Assembly: GCA_003576845.1 (NCBI GenBank)
Contig: QEVJ01000057.1
Location: 1 to 34,197, forward strand
Direction: 5' to 3'
Origin: Planctomycetota bacterium
GTDB lineage: Bacteria; Planctomycetota; Planctomycetia; Pirellulales; PLA5
DNA length: 34,197 bases
The notes under the pieces were generated by a model that saw only the letters and a program-made list of their open reading frames with translations, ran no database searches and had not been told where the DNA came from. Shown in pieces: positions 24,341 through 33,466 of this stretch (its first letter is position 1; each line of letters begins with the position of its first letter). The position numbers and the translations under genes were made by a program.

Positions 24341-24369
24341 ATTTGGTAAGTACAATCAATAGAATTGAT
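24336..24369 (+). promoter_or_regulatory. Candidate promoter of the giant exoprotein gene with overlapping palindrome
   Basis: TTGGCA (24336-24341) and TAGAAT (24360-24365) are 18 nt apart, and each matches consensus at five of six bases. ATCAAT-AGA-ATTGAT (24355-24369) is a perfect palindrome that covers the -10 box, as a repressor site would. The leader would be about 305 nt long. Confidence 0.5.
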
Positions 24370-24477
24370 ACCTTATAGCCGTGTGGGAGCAATCCATCGC
24401 CCTGATGCGCGCCTGCAATAGGCGCGGCGGACTCGGACGAATGGCAAGCGGCGAGCGTGCCGCACCGTCCCTTCCGC

Positions 24478-24557
24478 CGAACGCCGTTTTCGGAGACCGC
24501 CGGTCGACTGACGACCGGATTTCAGGGCATCGGCGGCCGCCGATCTGACGGCGTTCG
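24478..24557 (+). ncRNA. Predicted three-way-junction RNA in the 5' leader of the giant exoprotein gene
   Basis: A perfect 10-bp closing stem (24478-24487 with 24548-24557; CGAACGCCGT and ACGGCGTTCG) encloses two perfect hairpins. These are CCGGTCG-ACTGA-CGACCGG (24500-24518) and the 16-nt palindrome ATCGGCGGCCGCCGAT (24529-24544). Further downstream, GCCCGG/CCGGGC and TCGGG/CCCGA can also pair before the start codon. No named riboswitch class was recognised. The high GC content raises the chance of fortuitous pairing, so this is a prediction only. Confidence 0.4.
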
Positions 24558-24676
24558 CCCCGGGGCGCTTTCGCAGATTTGCCCGGAGGGCCAGCCGGGC
24601 CACACAGCACAGGCACGACGTCGGGCGAGGTCTACCCGAGGGCGCGGGGCGCGATTCCCCACGAGGAACGAGTAGG

Positions 24677-27600
24677 ATGCGATTATTCTCTCGGCGGAAA
24701 CCATCAACGACCGCGCCGCGTGCGCGCCCGCGCGCCTTCGAGCCGCTCGAGACGCGGTCGCTGCTGGCAGCCAACGTCCTCATTACGGAGATCATGTATC
24801 ACCCGGCGTCGGAGGACCCGCTCGACGAATTCATCGAAATCTACAACGCCGAACCGACGTCGGTAAACCTTAGCGACTGGCGATTCAGCGACGGCGTCGA
24901 CTTTACGTTCCCCTTTGGTACGGTGCTCGGCGCGGGGCAATATCTCGTCATCGCCGCGGACGAGTCGCAGTTCGAGCTCAACTACCCGAGCGTCACCAAC
25001 TTCATTGGCGGATGGTCCGGCGGATTGAGCAACGGCGGCGAAACGGTCGAGCTCGAAGATGCATCCGGCGATCGCGTCACCCGCTTTACATACGCCGACG
25101 AAGGCGACTGGGCAACGCGCGAAGAGGCGCTGGGAACGCCCGGTGGATACGACGGCTGGCGGTGGAACGCGCCGCACGACGGCTTTGGAAAGTCGCTCGA
25201 ACTGGTCAGCCGCGGTCTCACCAACGATTCCGGTCAGAACTGGGCCGCCAGCGTTCCCGACGGCGGCACCCCCGGCCGCGTCAACTCGGTGGACCGGGCG
25301 AACGACGCTCCGGTGATCCGCGACACGATCCACTCGCCGATCATCCCGCGCTCGATCGATACGGTAACGATCACGGCCCGGGTTACCGACGAACAGACGA
25401 CCGGCTTGAGCGTGTCGGTCTTCTGGCGCGAAGCGACGACGGTTGCTTTGCCGGGACCGTCGTTTACGCAGGCGACGATGTTCGACGATGGCCTGCACGG
25501 CGACGGCGCGGCGGGCGACGGCGTCTACGGCGCGGCGCTCGCGGCCAAGCCCGACAAGACGATCATCGAGTTCTACGTCCGCGCCGCCGACTCGGCCGGC
25601 AACGCCCGCACCTGGCCCACCGCGAATCACTCGACCACGGCGCAAGGCGCGAACGCGCTGTACCAGGTAGACAACGCGGCGGTCGTCGACCCGAACATTC
25701 CCGAATACCGGCTGATCTTCACGCCGTGGGAACTTAACGAATTCAACACGAACGTAAGCCGCGGCAGCAATGCGGAAATGAACGTCACGTTCGTGAGCGT
25801 CATCGACGGCGTGGCGGAGGTGCGGTACAGCGCGGGAGTGCGCTATCGGGGGCAGGGAAGCCGGTCGAATAATCCGCCGAATCAGCGCGTCAACTTCGCC
25901 GACGACAATCCGTGGCGCGGCATTCGCGCCGCCAATCTCAACGCACGCTTTTCTTACCTGCAACACATCGGCATGGCGATGTTCGAGCGGGCCGGTTTGC
26001 CCGCCGAGCATCCCGAGCAGGTCATGGTCCGCCGCAACGGCAACATTTTGCCGAACTCCGGCAGTTCGCAATACGGCTTCTACGTCCATCTCGAACCGAT
26101 CAACGAGGACTGGGCCGAGAACCACTTTCCCGGCGATTCCGACGGCAACGCATACCGCGGGCAAGATTGGGACTTGCAGTACATCGACAGCAATCCGGAT
26201 TCGTACCGCAATCGCATCCAAAAGCAAACGAACGTTTCCGAAGACGATTTCAGCGATGTGATGAACCTCGGCCGCGCGTTCAGCACGTCGCAAACGCCCG
26301 ACAACCAGTTTGTCCAGCGGATCGAAGCGGCGATCAACGTGCAGCAGTGGTTGCGCTGGCTAGCGGTGAACGCGCTGCTCGTCAACGAAGAGAACGGCCT
26401 CATCAACAACACGTCGCGCGACGAGTATTCGCTCTATCGCGGCACGGTCGACACGCGGTTCGTCATCGCGATTCACGACTTGGACAACGTGCTGGGCCAA
26501 GGCGACCAAGGCGGCGGATCGGCGACGCGCGATCTGTTCGAGCCGGCGGGGTTGCCGGCATTTAACCGGTTGATGAACCATCCGAATTACCGCCCCTACT
26601 ACTTCGCGCACCTCAAGCAGCTTGCCGAGACGATTTTCGCGCCCAGCCAGTTCAACGCCTGGCTCGACGCCGAAGTCGGCGATTGGGTTTCCTCGTCGAT
26701 CCGCGACAGCCTCAAGAGCTTCAACCAGCAGCGCGTGAATTACGTGCTGAGCCAGATTCCGCCGGGCACGCCGAACCTGTCCAGCCCCGCCGACACGCTC
26801 CGCGTCACCGAGGTGATGTACAACGCCGAGCAAGGCAACGACTACGACTTCATCGAACTCAAAAACACTGCGCCGGCGGCCGTCAATCTTCAAGGCGTGA
26901 CGATCGAAGGCGGGATCACGTTCACGTTTCCCTTGCTCAACCTCAATCCCAACCAATACGTCGTCGTCGCCGCCAACGAAGCGGCGTTCCGGGCTCGCTA
27001 CGGCACGGTCCCGAATCTGGCCGGCGAGTATTCGGGGAATCTCAACAACTCCGGCGAACAGATCCTGCTCAAGAGCGGGAGCCCGCTGTTCGGCACGATC
27101 CTCGATTTCACCTATTCGGACCTTTGGCATCCGAGCACGGACGGCGAGGGCCGATCGTTGGTGATCGTCAATCCCGCCGCGGCGACGAGCACGTGGAACA
27201 GCGGCGCTTCGTGGAGGCCGAGCAACCTCGACGGCGGTTCGCCCGGCGCCGACGACAACGAAGCGCTCGGGCCGAATTCAGTCGTCATCAACGAGGTGTT
27301 GTCGCATTCGGATCAAGCGGCCGGCGACCGCATCGAACTTCGCAATCTGACGAACCAGACGGTCAACATCTCCAATTACTATCTGAGCGACGATCCGGCG
27401 AACCGCACCAAGTATCGCATTCCGAGCGGCACAACGCTCGCGCCGGGCGGATACGTCGCGTTCAGCCAAACGACCCATTTCGGTCCGCCGAACATGACCG
27501 GCGTTCCGTTTGGGTTCAGCGAACTGGGCGACGAGGTCTACTTTACCGCCGCCAACGGCATCACGACGATCGACTCGATCGACTTCGGCGCCGCCGAATC

Positions 27601-30600
27601 GGAGGTGCCGTTCGGGCGGTTCACGACGAGCACCGGCAACGTCGACTATCCGCCGATGGCGTCGGCCACGTTCGGTTCGGCGAACGCGCTACCCAAGATC
27701 GGCCCGGCAGTCATCAACGAGATCATGTATCATCCGCTCGGCGCGACGGCGGCGGCGACGGAATACATCGAACTCAAGAACGTCTCGGCGAGCACCGTGC
27801 AGCTTTTCGATCCTTCGCGCCCGGCGAACACGTGGGCGTTTACCGAGGGCGTGAACTATGTGTTTCCGTCGGGCGTGACGATTCCCGCCGGCGGATTCTT
27901 GCTCGTCGTTCCGTTCGACCCGTCCGCCGAGCCGACGCTTGCCTCCGAGTTCCGCGCGGCGTACAACGTGCCCGCAGGCACGCCGCTCTACGGCCCGTAC
28001 ATCGGCGCGCTCGACAACGCGGGCGAAAAGCTCGAACTGTCCAAGCCCGGCCCGCCCGAACCCGACTTGACCGTTCCGATGATCGTCGTCGATCGCGTGA
28101 CCTACGACGACGCCGATCCTTGGGTGCTCGAACCCGATGGCCAGGGCGCGTCGCTCGCGCGCAAGATTCCGGCGGCGTACGCCAACGATCCGGCCAGTTG
28201 GGACGCCAGCCGTCCGAACGGATCGCCCGGAACCGAAAACACGTTCGTCGATCGCTCGCCGCCGAGCACGCCCGGCGGACTCGCGGTCACGACGCCGCAA
28301 GCCGGCCAGTTCGCGCTCCAGTGGAACGCGGCGAGCGATCCCGACAGCGGGATCGGCGAGTATCGTGTCTATCGTGATAACGTCCAAATCGCCTCGGTGA
28401 CGGGGACGACCTTTCTCGACACGTCGGTGGCGCCGCGGGCTCGGTTCGAATATCAAGTCTCGGCCGTGAACGCGGGTGGTCTCGAAGGCGGCCGCTCCGC
28501 GATCGTCAATGCCGGTTACGGCGCGATCGACGCCGTCTGGCCGCTCGACAACGGCGACACGCAACTCGTCGTCCTATTTACCGAGCAGGTCAACGCGACG
28601 CATGCAGCGCTTGCGAGCAATTACACGCTCGGCGGCGCGACCGTGACGAGCGCCACGCCGCGCCTGGACGGCAGGAGCGTTGTGCTCACGACGTCGCCGC
28701 TCGCGATCGGTTCGCCGTATACGCTGTCGATAGCCAACATCGGCGTGACGTTCGGGAGCGCGTTCCCGCCGGGCACATCGTATAGCTACACGCACGAGCC
28801 GCTTTCGGCCGGCATTTCCGCCCGCCTGGTCAATCCTGCCGGCACGCTAGCGAGCATGAACGCGGCGGACGCCGCGCTCGCGCTGCCGCCGGGACATCCT
28901 GGACTCGCCGCGCTTTCCACGCAGCGGTATGGCCGCATAAACCTCGCCGACACGCCCGGCGGCAATCCGGGGCACTTTACGGGCGATTCGCCGTTTCCCA
29001 CGGCGATTCTCACGACGATGCCCGTCGCGCTGCGAGCGACCGGCGTCGTCACGAACGCCACGGCCGGCGCCTGGACGTTCGGGCTTGCTTCCGGCGTCGT
29101 GCTCACCGGCACGCGGCTGCGGATCGACGGCTTCGACGCGATTCCGGATTCGCCGGGCAACGCCAATGCCGACCGCTTCGGTACCGTGAACCTTTCGGCG
29201 GGCCAGCACTTTGTCGACCTCGTATACTACACAACGGCGGGTGCAGCGGGTGTCGAATTATTCGCGGCGCCCGGCTCGTTCACGTCGTTTGCACAAACGA
29301 CGAATTGGGCGCTTCTCGGCGATACGCCCTCAGGCGGCCTGCCGTTGTCCACGCCTCCTGCGGCGGCCGTCGATTTGCCGTGGTTCCCCGGCACGATTCC
29401 AGGTGGATTCCTCACCGAATCGAACACGATGACCGCCACGATCGACGGCGGCGCCAGTCTCCGCTATCGTGCCAATTTCCTCGCCGGGCAGTCGTTCTCG
29501 CTGCTCGCCACGCCGACAATTCCTCTGGCGCAGGTTTCCTTGACCGTCCGCCGCGGTTCGCAAGTCGTTGGCGCGGCAACGGCGCCGGGACCCGGCGTCG
29601 CCGCGTGGCTCGATAGCTTCGTGCTCGCCGAGGGCGGGCTGTATACGATCGAAATCGCGCCCACCGCCACTACGATCGTTCAACTCCGCGCCTCGCTCGC
29701 GGCCGCGTTCGAGGGCGAGGCCTTCGGTCAAGGCGCCAACGACAGCCGCGCGTCCGCCCAGTCGCTCGACGCCGCCGTCGTGTCGAATGGCGACGCTAGC
29801 CGTCTGGCCGTGGCCGGTTCGATCGTGCTGCCGGGCGTGTACCACGATCTCGTCGCCGCCGACAACCCCGTCGGATACTGGCGGCTCGACGACGCGCCGG
29901 GCGGGTCGAACGTTGCCGCGAACCTTGGTTCGGCAGGATCGATCTCCAACGGCGTTTATTTCGGCGCCCCGCTGCTCGGAGAGCCGGCGATTGTGCCGAA
30001 CGTCGAGGGAACCGCCACCTATTTCGACGGCAGCAACGACCGTGTCGAAGTCGGCGACAACGCGCAGATCAATTCCGGCGGGCCGTATCTCAATCGCACC
30101 GTCTCGCTGTGGTTCAACGCGGGCGACACCGAAGGTGTCGATACCGAAACGGTCAACGGCAAACGCGTGCTCTTCGATGAAGGAACCAGCCAGCGCGGCC
30201 TCAACGTCTATCTCGACGAAGGCAAGCTTTACGTCGGCGCGTACAACACGTCGAGCGACGGCGCCGCGACGCCGTGGGGACCGATTTTCTTGAGCACGCC
30301 GGTCGTCGCCAACCGCACGTACCACGTCGTGCTATCCCTCGACGCCGCGACGCGCACGTTTACCGGCTATCTCGACGGCGTCAAGTTCGGCCAATCGACC
30401 GCCGCCGGGCCGCTCTACGGGGCTACGACGGGCATTCGCATCGGCCGCCGCACCGACACCCTATACCACGACGGCGCGTCGGCTTCGAGCGGCGACCCGT
30501 TCCTGGGCACAATCGCGGAAGTCGCCGTTTTTAACAGCACGCTTTCCGACGAACGGGTCGCGGCGCATTACGTCGCCGGTGCGGCAAAGGTCGACGATTA

Positions 30601-32062
30601 CTATGCCGTCACGTTGGCGGCCGGCCAGCCGGCGTCGTTCGTCGTCGACGGCGCGACGGCGGGCACGTGGACCGTGGAACTGCAAGACGCTTCCGGCGGC
30701 ATTTTGGCCACGCCGTCGCCCGGGCCGGCGAATGCCGACGCCTCGATCCGCAATTTCGTTCCGACGGCAGGCGGCGTGTATTACGTGCGGATCACCGCCA
30801 ACGTCGCGGCAAACTACACCGCGTTCGTCACCCGCGGCGCCGAATTCGAGCGCGAAACGAACGACGCGACGGGCACGGCCCACGACATTTCCGCGGCCGG
30901 GGCCGTCTGGGGCGGCCTGGCTTCTGCGGTCGACGTCGATGTCTACGCGATCGACGTCGCGGCCGGCCAAACACTGACCTTCGAAACGGCGACGCCCGAC
31001 ACGCTCGTCGGCGCGAATGGCGGCATTTGGAATCCACGGATCGAACTGCACGCTCCCGGCGGCGGCGTGATTGCGTCGGACGACAACGGCGCGCCGGACG
31101 GCCGCAATGCGCGGCTCGTTCATACCTTCGCTTCGGCGGGGAATTATGTCGTCGTGGTCCGTTCGTCGACGGGAAGCGGGGATTATTTGCTCACCGTCGA
31201 TTCCTCCGGCGGCGAAACGGCCCAACTCGTCGACGTGCTCGTTTCGGGAAGCCCGTGGAGCAGCGAGTTTCTCGATCTGCTCGACGCGCGCGGACTCGGC
31301 GAGGGCGGTTGGTCCGTTCGCAATCACACGGCTACGGACGCAAACCTTCCCTGGACGAATCTCGACCGCGTGCAACTGGTGTTCGACCGCCTGGTTCCCG
31401 CGGCGATCGGCGACATTGCCGTTTCCGGTGTGGCGCTGGCCCAGTACGGCATCGCCTCGTTCGAGGCCAACGGCAACGTCGCCACGTGGACGCTTGCCAA
31501 CCCGCTCCCCGCGGATCGGTTCACCGTCGATCTCAGTTCGTCGCTGGAAGCGGCGCTCGGCGGCCAGCCGCGGCAGTACCATTTCACGGTTTTGCCAGGC
31601 GACGTGAACGACGACGACGCGGTTTCGCTTTCCGACGTGATTGCCGATCGGGCATTTCAATTCCGGTCGACGGCCGCGGCGGATTACGATCCGCGGCACG
31701 ACGTCGAGGGCAGCGGCGTCATCAACTTCGTCGACATGATTCGGGTGCGCAACCGGATTGGCTCGACGCTTCCGCCCGCGTCGCCCAGCGCCCCGGCGGC
31801 CGTGATCGCGGCGGTCAGCGGCACACGCCAAGCCGAAGACCGACGTGCGGCGGCGCCCCTGCGAGCCTCGGCGCGCCGAGTCCTATCCCCAGCGGCGGTT
31901 GACCGCGCGATCGCCGCAGAACGAGGCACCGAAACGGGGCGCAATCCGGCTCTTGCCGCGTCGGCGAGTCGCCATGCGTCGCAGGCCGTCGGGCTTGTCG
32001 CCGGGGCGCGACTTCTTTCGCGCGCCAATCTCGACGCCGGACGATCCGGCAACGTATCATAA
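24677..32062 (+). CDS. Giant LEPR-XLL exoprotein with lamin-tail, CotH kinase-like and dockerin-like domains
   Basis: The 2461-residue exported protein begins with a basic stretch and FEPLETRSLLAA (residues 21-32), the planctomycete LEPR-XLL motif. Domains in order are lamin-tail 1 (about 33-140); a CotH-like kinase fold (about 340-690; YRGQGSRSN, HDLDNVLGQ); lamin-tail 2-4 (from about 709, 868 and 1011); fibronectin III (about 1195-1272); Ig-like (about 1288-1358); PA14-like (about 1375-1540); an unassigned beta domain; LamG-like (about 1732-1968, YWRLDDAPGG); and pre-peptidase C-terminal-like domains (to about 2180). A dockerin-like Ca-binding pair (GDVNDDDAVSLSD, about 2306-2363) precedes a basic Ala-rich tail of about 100 residues. 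CotH proteins phosphorylate secreted proteins; whether this one is active is unknown. It is likely part of the surface or matrix. Confidence 0.93.
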   Translation: MRLFSRRKPSTTAPRARPRAFEPLETRSLLAANVLITEIMYHPASEDPLDEFIEIYNAEPTSVNLSDWRFSDGVDFTFPFGTVLGAGQYLVIAADESQFELNYPSVTNFIGGWSGGLSNGGETVELEDASGDRVTRFTYADEGDWATREEALGTPGGYDGWRWNAPHDGFGKSLELVSRGLTNDSGQNWAASVPDGGTPGRVNSVDRANDAPVIRDTIHSPIIPRSIDTVTITARVTDEQTTGLSVSVFWREATTVALPGPSFTQATMFDDGLHGDGAAGDGVYGAALAAKPDKTIIEFYVRAADSAGNARTWPTANHSTTAQGANALYQVDNAAVVDPNIPEYRLIFTPWELNEFNTNVSRGSNAEMNVTFVSVIDGVAEVRYSAGVRYRGQGSRSNNPPNQRVNFADDNPWRGIRAANLNARFSYLQHIGMAMFERAGLPAEHPEQVMVRRNGNILPNSGSSQYGFYVHLEPINEDWAENHFPGDSDGNAYRGQDWDLQYIDSNPDSYRNRIQKQTNVSEDDFSDVMNLGRAFSTSQTPDNQFVQRIEAAINVQQWLRWLAVNALLVNEENGLINNTSRDEYSLYRGTVDTRFVIAIHDLDNVLGQGDQGGGSATRDLFEPAGLPAFNRLMNHPNYRPYYFAHLKQLAETIFAPSQFNAWLDAEVGDWVSSSIRDSLKSFNQQRVNYVLSQIPPGTPNLSSPADTLRVTEVMYNAEQGNDYDFIELKNTAPAAVNLQGVTIEGGITFTFPLLNLNPNQYVVVAANEAAFRARYGTVPNLAGEYSGNLNNSGEQILLKSGSPLFGTILDFTYSDLWHPSTDGEGRSLVIVNPAAATSTWNSGASWRPSNLDGGSPGADDNEALGPNSVVINEVLSHSDQAAGDRIELRNLTNQTVNISNYYLSDDPANRTKYRIPSGTTLAPGGYVAFSQTTHFGPPNMTGVPFGFSELGDEVYFTAANGITTIDSIDFGAAESEVPFGRFTTSTGNVDYPPMASATFGSANALPKIGPAVINEIMYHPLGATAAATEYIELKNVSASTVQLFDPSRPANTWAFTEGVNYVFPSGVTIPAGGFLLVVPFDPSAEPTLASEFRAAYNVPAGTPLYGPYIGALDNAGEKLELSKPGPPEPDLTVPMIVVDRVTYDDADPWVLEPDGQGASLARKIPAAYANDPASWDASRPNGSPGTENTFVDRSPPSTPGGLAVTTPQAGQFALQWNAASDPDSGIGEYRVYRDNVQIASVTGTTFLDTSVAPRARFEYQVSAVNAGGLEGGRSAIVNAGYGAIDAVWPLDNGDTQLVVLFTEQVNATHAALASNYTLGGATVTSATPRLDGRSVVLTTSPLAIGSPYTLSIANIGVTFGSAFPPGTSYSYTHEPLSAGISARLVNPAGTLASMNAADAALALPPGHPGLAALSTQRYGRINLADTPGGNPGHFTGDSPFPTAILTTMPVALRATGVVTNATAGAWTFGLASGVVLTGTRLRIDGFDAIPDSPGNANADRFGTVNLSAGQHFVDLVYYTTAGAAGVELFAAPGSFTSFAQTTNWALLGDTPSGGLPLSTPPAAAVDLPWFPGTIPGGFLTESNTMTATIDGGASLRYRANFLAGQSFSLLATPTIPLAQVSLTVRRGSQVVGAATAPGPGVAAWLDSFVLAEGGLYTIEIAPTATTIVQLRASLAAAFEGEAFGQGANDSRASAQSLDAAVVSNGDASRLAVAGSIVLPGVYHDLVAADNPVGYWRLDDAPGGSNVAANLGSAGSISNGVYFGAPLLGEPAIVPNVEGTATYFDGSNDRVEVGDNAQINSGGPYLNRTVSLWFNAGDTEGVDTETVNGKRVLFDEGTSQRGLNVYLDEGKLYVGAYNTSSDGAATPWGPIFLSTPVVANRTYHVVLSLDAATRTFTGYLDGVKFGQSTAAGPLYGATTGIRIGRRTDTLYHDGASASSGDPFLGTIAEVAVFNSTLSDERVAAHYVAGAAKVDDYYAVTLAAGQPASFVVDGATAGTWTVELQDASGGILATPSPGPANADASIRNFVPTAGGVYYVRITANVAANYTAFVTRGAEFERETNDATGTAHDISAAGAVWGGLASAVDVDVYAIDVAAGQTLTFETATPDTLVGANGGIWNPRIELHAPGGGVIASDDNGAPDGRNARLVHTFASAGNYVVVVRSSTGSGDYLLTVDSSGGETAQLVDVLVSGSPWSSEFLDLLDARGLGEGGWSVRNHTATDANLPWTNLDRVQLVFDRLVPAAIGDIAVSGVALAQYGIASFEANGNVATWTLANPLPADRFTVDLSSSLEAALGGQPRQYHFTVLPGDVNDDDAVSLSDVIADRAFQFRSTAAADYDPRHDVEGSGVINFVDMIRVRNRIGSTLPPASPSAPAAVIAAVSGTRQAEDRRAAAPLRASARRVLSPAAVDRAIAAERGTETGRNPALAASASRHASQAVGLVAGARLLSRANLDAGRSGNVS

Positions 32063-32209
32063 AGGCTATCCCTCCCTCGTCAGGGGTTGGGGCAGTTTTG
32101 CCAATTCCCGGCTGACATCGGCCGCGTTCGCACCCGTCGCGTTCAATGCCAGCCTTGCTGTCGCCGCGCCAGTCAGCGGCGCCGTGTCGCATCGTCGAGA
32201 GACCTGCTC

Positions 32210-33355
32210 GTGCCCGATCTCGCCGTCAATATCCTGCTCGTCGACGACAGCGCGGAAGACGTTTCGCTGATCCGCGGCCTGCTCGATCGTCGCTGGGACG
32301 GCGACTTTCGCATGACGCACGTCGAGGACGTAGCCACGGCGCTCGACTTTCTCGCCCATCAGCGGATCGACGCGATCCTGCTCGATTTGACGCTCAAGGA
32401 CACGCCCGGCCTGAGCGGTTTCTTGCAGCTTTACGCCAAGGCGCCGCACTTGCCGGTGATCGTGCTCTCGGGCCATCACGACGATTCCCTGGCGATGAAG
32501 GCCGTGCAGGCGGGCGCCCAAGATTATCTCGTCAAGAGTCAGTTGACCGACGAGTTGCTCGTCCGCAGCGTTCGCTATGGGATCGAGCGGGCGGGCCGCG
32601 AACACGCCGAAGAGGCGCTCCGCATGACGACGGCCAAGTTCCGCGTGGCCCGCGATATTCAGCGGCGATTATTTCCTGCCCGCGCGCCGACTGTGCCCGG
32701 ATACGACCTGGCGGGCCTGACGTCCCCCGCCGACGAGACGGGCGGCGATTTTTACGATTACATCCCGCTCGCCGACGGCCGGATCGGGCTGGTCGTCGCC
32801 GACGTGAGCAACCACGGTCTCGGTTCGGCGCTGCTGATGGCCGAAACGCGGGCGTACCTCCGGGCGCTCGTTCTCTCGCAGAACGACGCGGGCGAGATTC
32901 TCGGCCACGTCAATCGGATTCTCGCCACCGACACCGCCGGCCGGCACTTCGTCACGCTGTTCTTCGCGCAGCTCGATCCCGAAAAGCGGCAATTGCACTA
33001 CGCAGGCGCCGGCCACGCGGCCTATCTCTTGTCGGCAAACGCTGCGCCGCGGCTGCTCGAAAGCACGAGTCTGCCGCTGGGCATCGACGAGCACCTCCGC
33101 GTCCGCTGCGAAGGTCCGGTCAAGCTCTCGCCCGGCCAGGTGTTCTTCGTCTGCACCGACGGCGTGCAAGAAGCCCAATCGCCCTCGCGCGAGATGTTCG
33201 GCACGCAGCGAGCGCTTGCCGTGGTGCAGGAAAATCTCCACCGCGAGGCGGCCGAAATCGCCGCGCGGCTCTACGACGCCGTCCGCCAACACATGGCCGG
33301 AGCGCCGCTGGCGGACGACGTTACCGTGCTCGTGCTGAAAGTGCTGGCGGAGTAG
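32210..33355 (+). CDS. Response regulator with SpoIIE-type PP2C phosphatase output
   Basis: The 381-residue protein has an N-terminal receiver (about 5-125) with Asp12 and Asp13 (ILLVDDSAED), phospho-acceptor Asp59 (AILLDLTLKD) and Lys109 (YLVKSQL), so it should be phosphorylatable. A helical linker (about 130-160) leads to a PP2C/SpoIIE domain with metal-binding motifs GGDFYDY (about 179), VADVSNHGLGSALLMAE, CTDGVQEA (about 315) and DDVTVLVLK at the end. Such proteins dephosphorylate anti-anti-sigma or similar partners when a cognate kinase signals. The start is GTG 32210 (product MPDLAVNILLVDD), with GAGAG upstream; the frame before it is Arg/Cys-rich and not credible. No histidine kinase is next to it. 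Confidence 0.93.
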   Translation: MPDLAVNILLVDDSAEDVSLIRGLLDRRWDGDFRMTHVEDVATALDFLAHQRIDAILLDLTLKDTPGLSGFLQLYAKAPHLPVIVLSGHHDDSLAMKAVQAGAQDYLVKSQLTDELLVRSVRYGIERAGREHAEEALRMTTAKFRVARDIQRRLFPARAPTVPGYDLAGLTSPADETGGDFYDYIPLADGRIGLVVADVSNHGLGSALLMAETRAYLRALVLSQNDAGEILGHVNRILATDTAGRHFVTLFFAQLDPEKRQLHYAGAGHAAYLLSANAAPRLLESTSLPLGIDEHLRVRCEGPVKLSPGQVFFVCTDGVQEAQSPSREMFGTQRALAVVQENLHREAAEIAARLYDAVRQHMAGAPLADDVTVLVLKVLAE

Positions 33356-33386
33356 CCTGGGCGCGAGACCTTCCTAACGCCTGCAA

Positions 33387-33410
33387 TGCGCTGCCGCAGC
33401 GCACTATAAT
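33387..33410 (+). promoter_or_regulatory. TATAAT box preceded by a perfect palindrome, upstream of the YcjX-like gene
   Basis: A perfect -10 box, TATAAT, lies at 33405-33410, 57 nt before the next gene. Directly upstream, TGCGCTG-CCG-CAGCGCA (33387-33403) is a perfect 7-bp inverted repeat occupying the spacer. The -35 region is poor. This could be an operator within a regulated promoter or a weak terminator of the phosphatase gene. Confidence 0.45.
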
Positions 33411-33466
33411 GTCAGAGATTTGCCCGTAACGGCTAGCCGAAATGCAGTTCATCGCCGAGTCGTTCA

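Noticed and set aside
24704-26293. 529-codon minus-strand open frame opposite the giant exoprotein gene
   Set aside because: Shadow frame; the plus strand encodes recognisable lamin-tail and CotH domains here.
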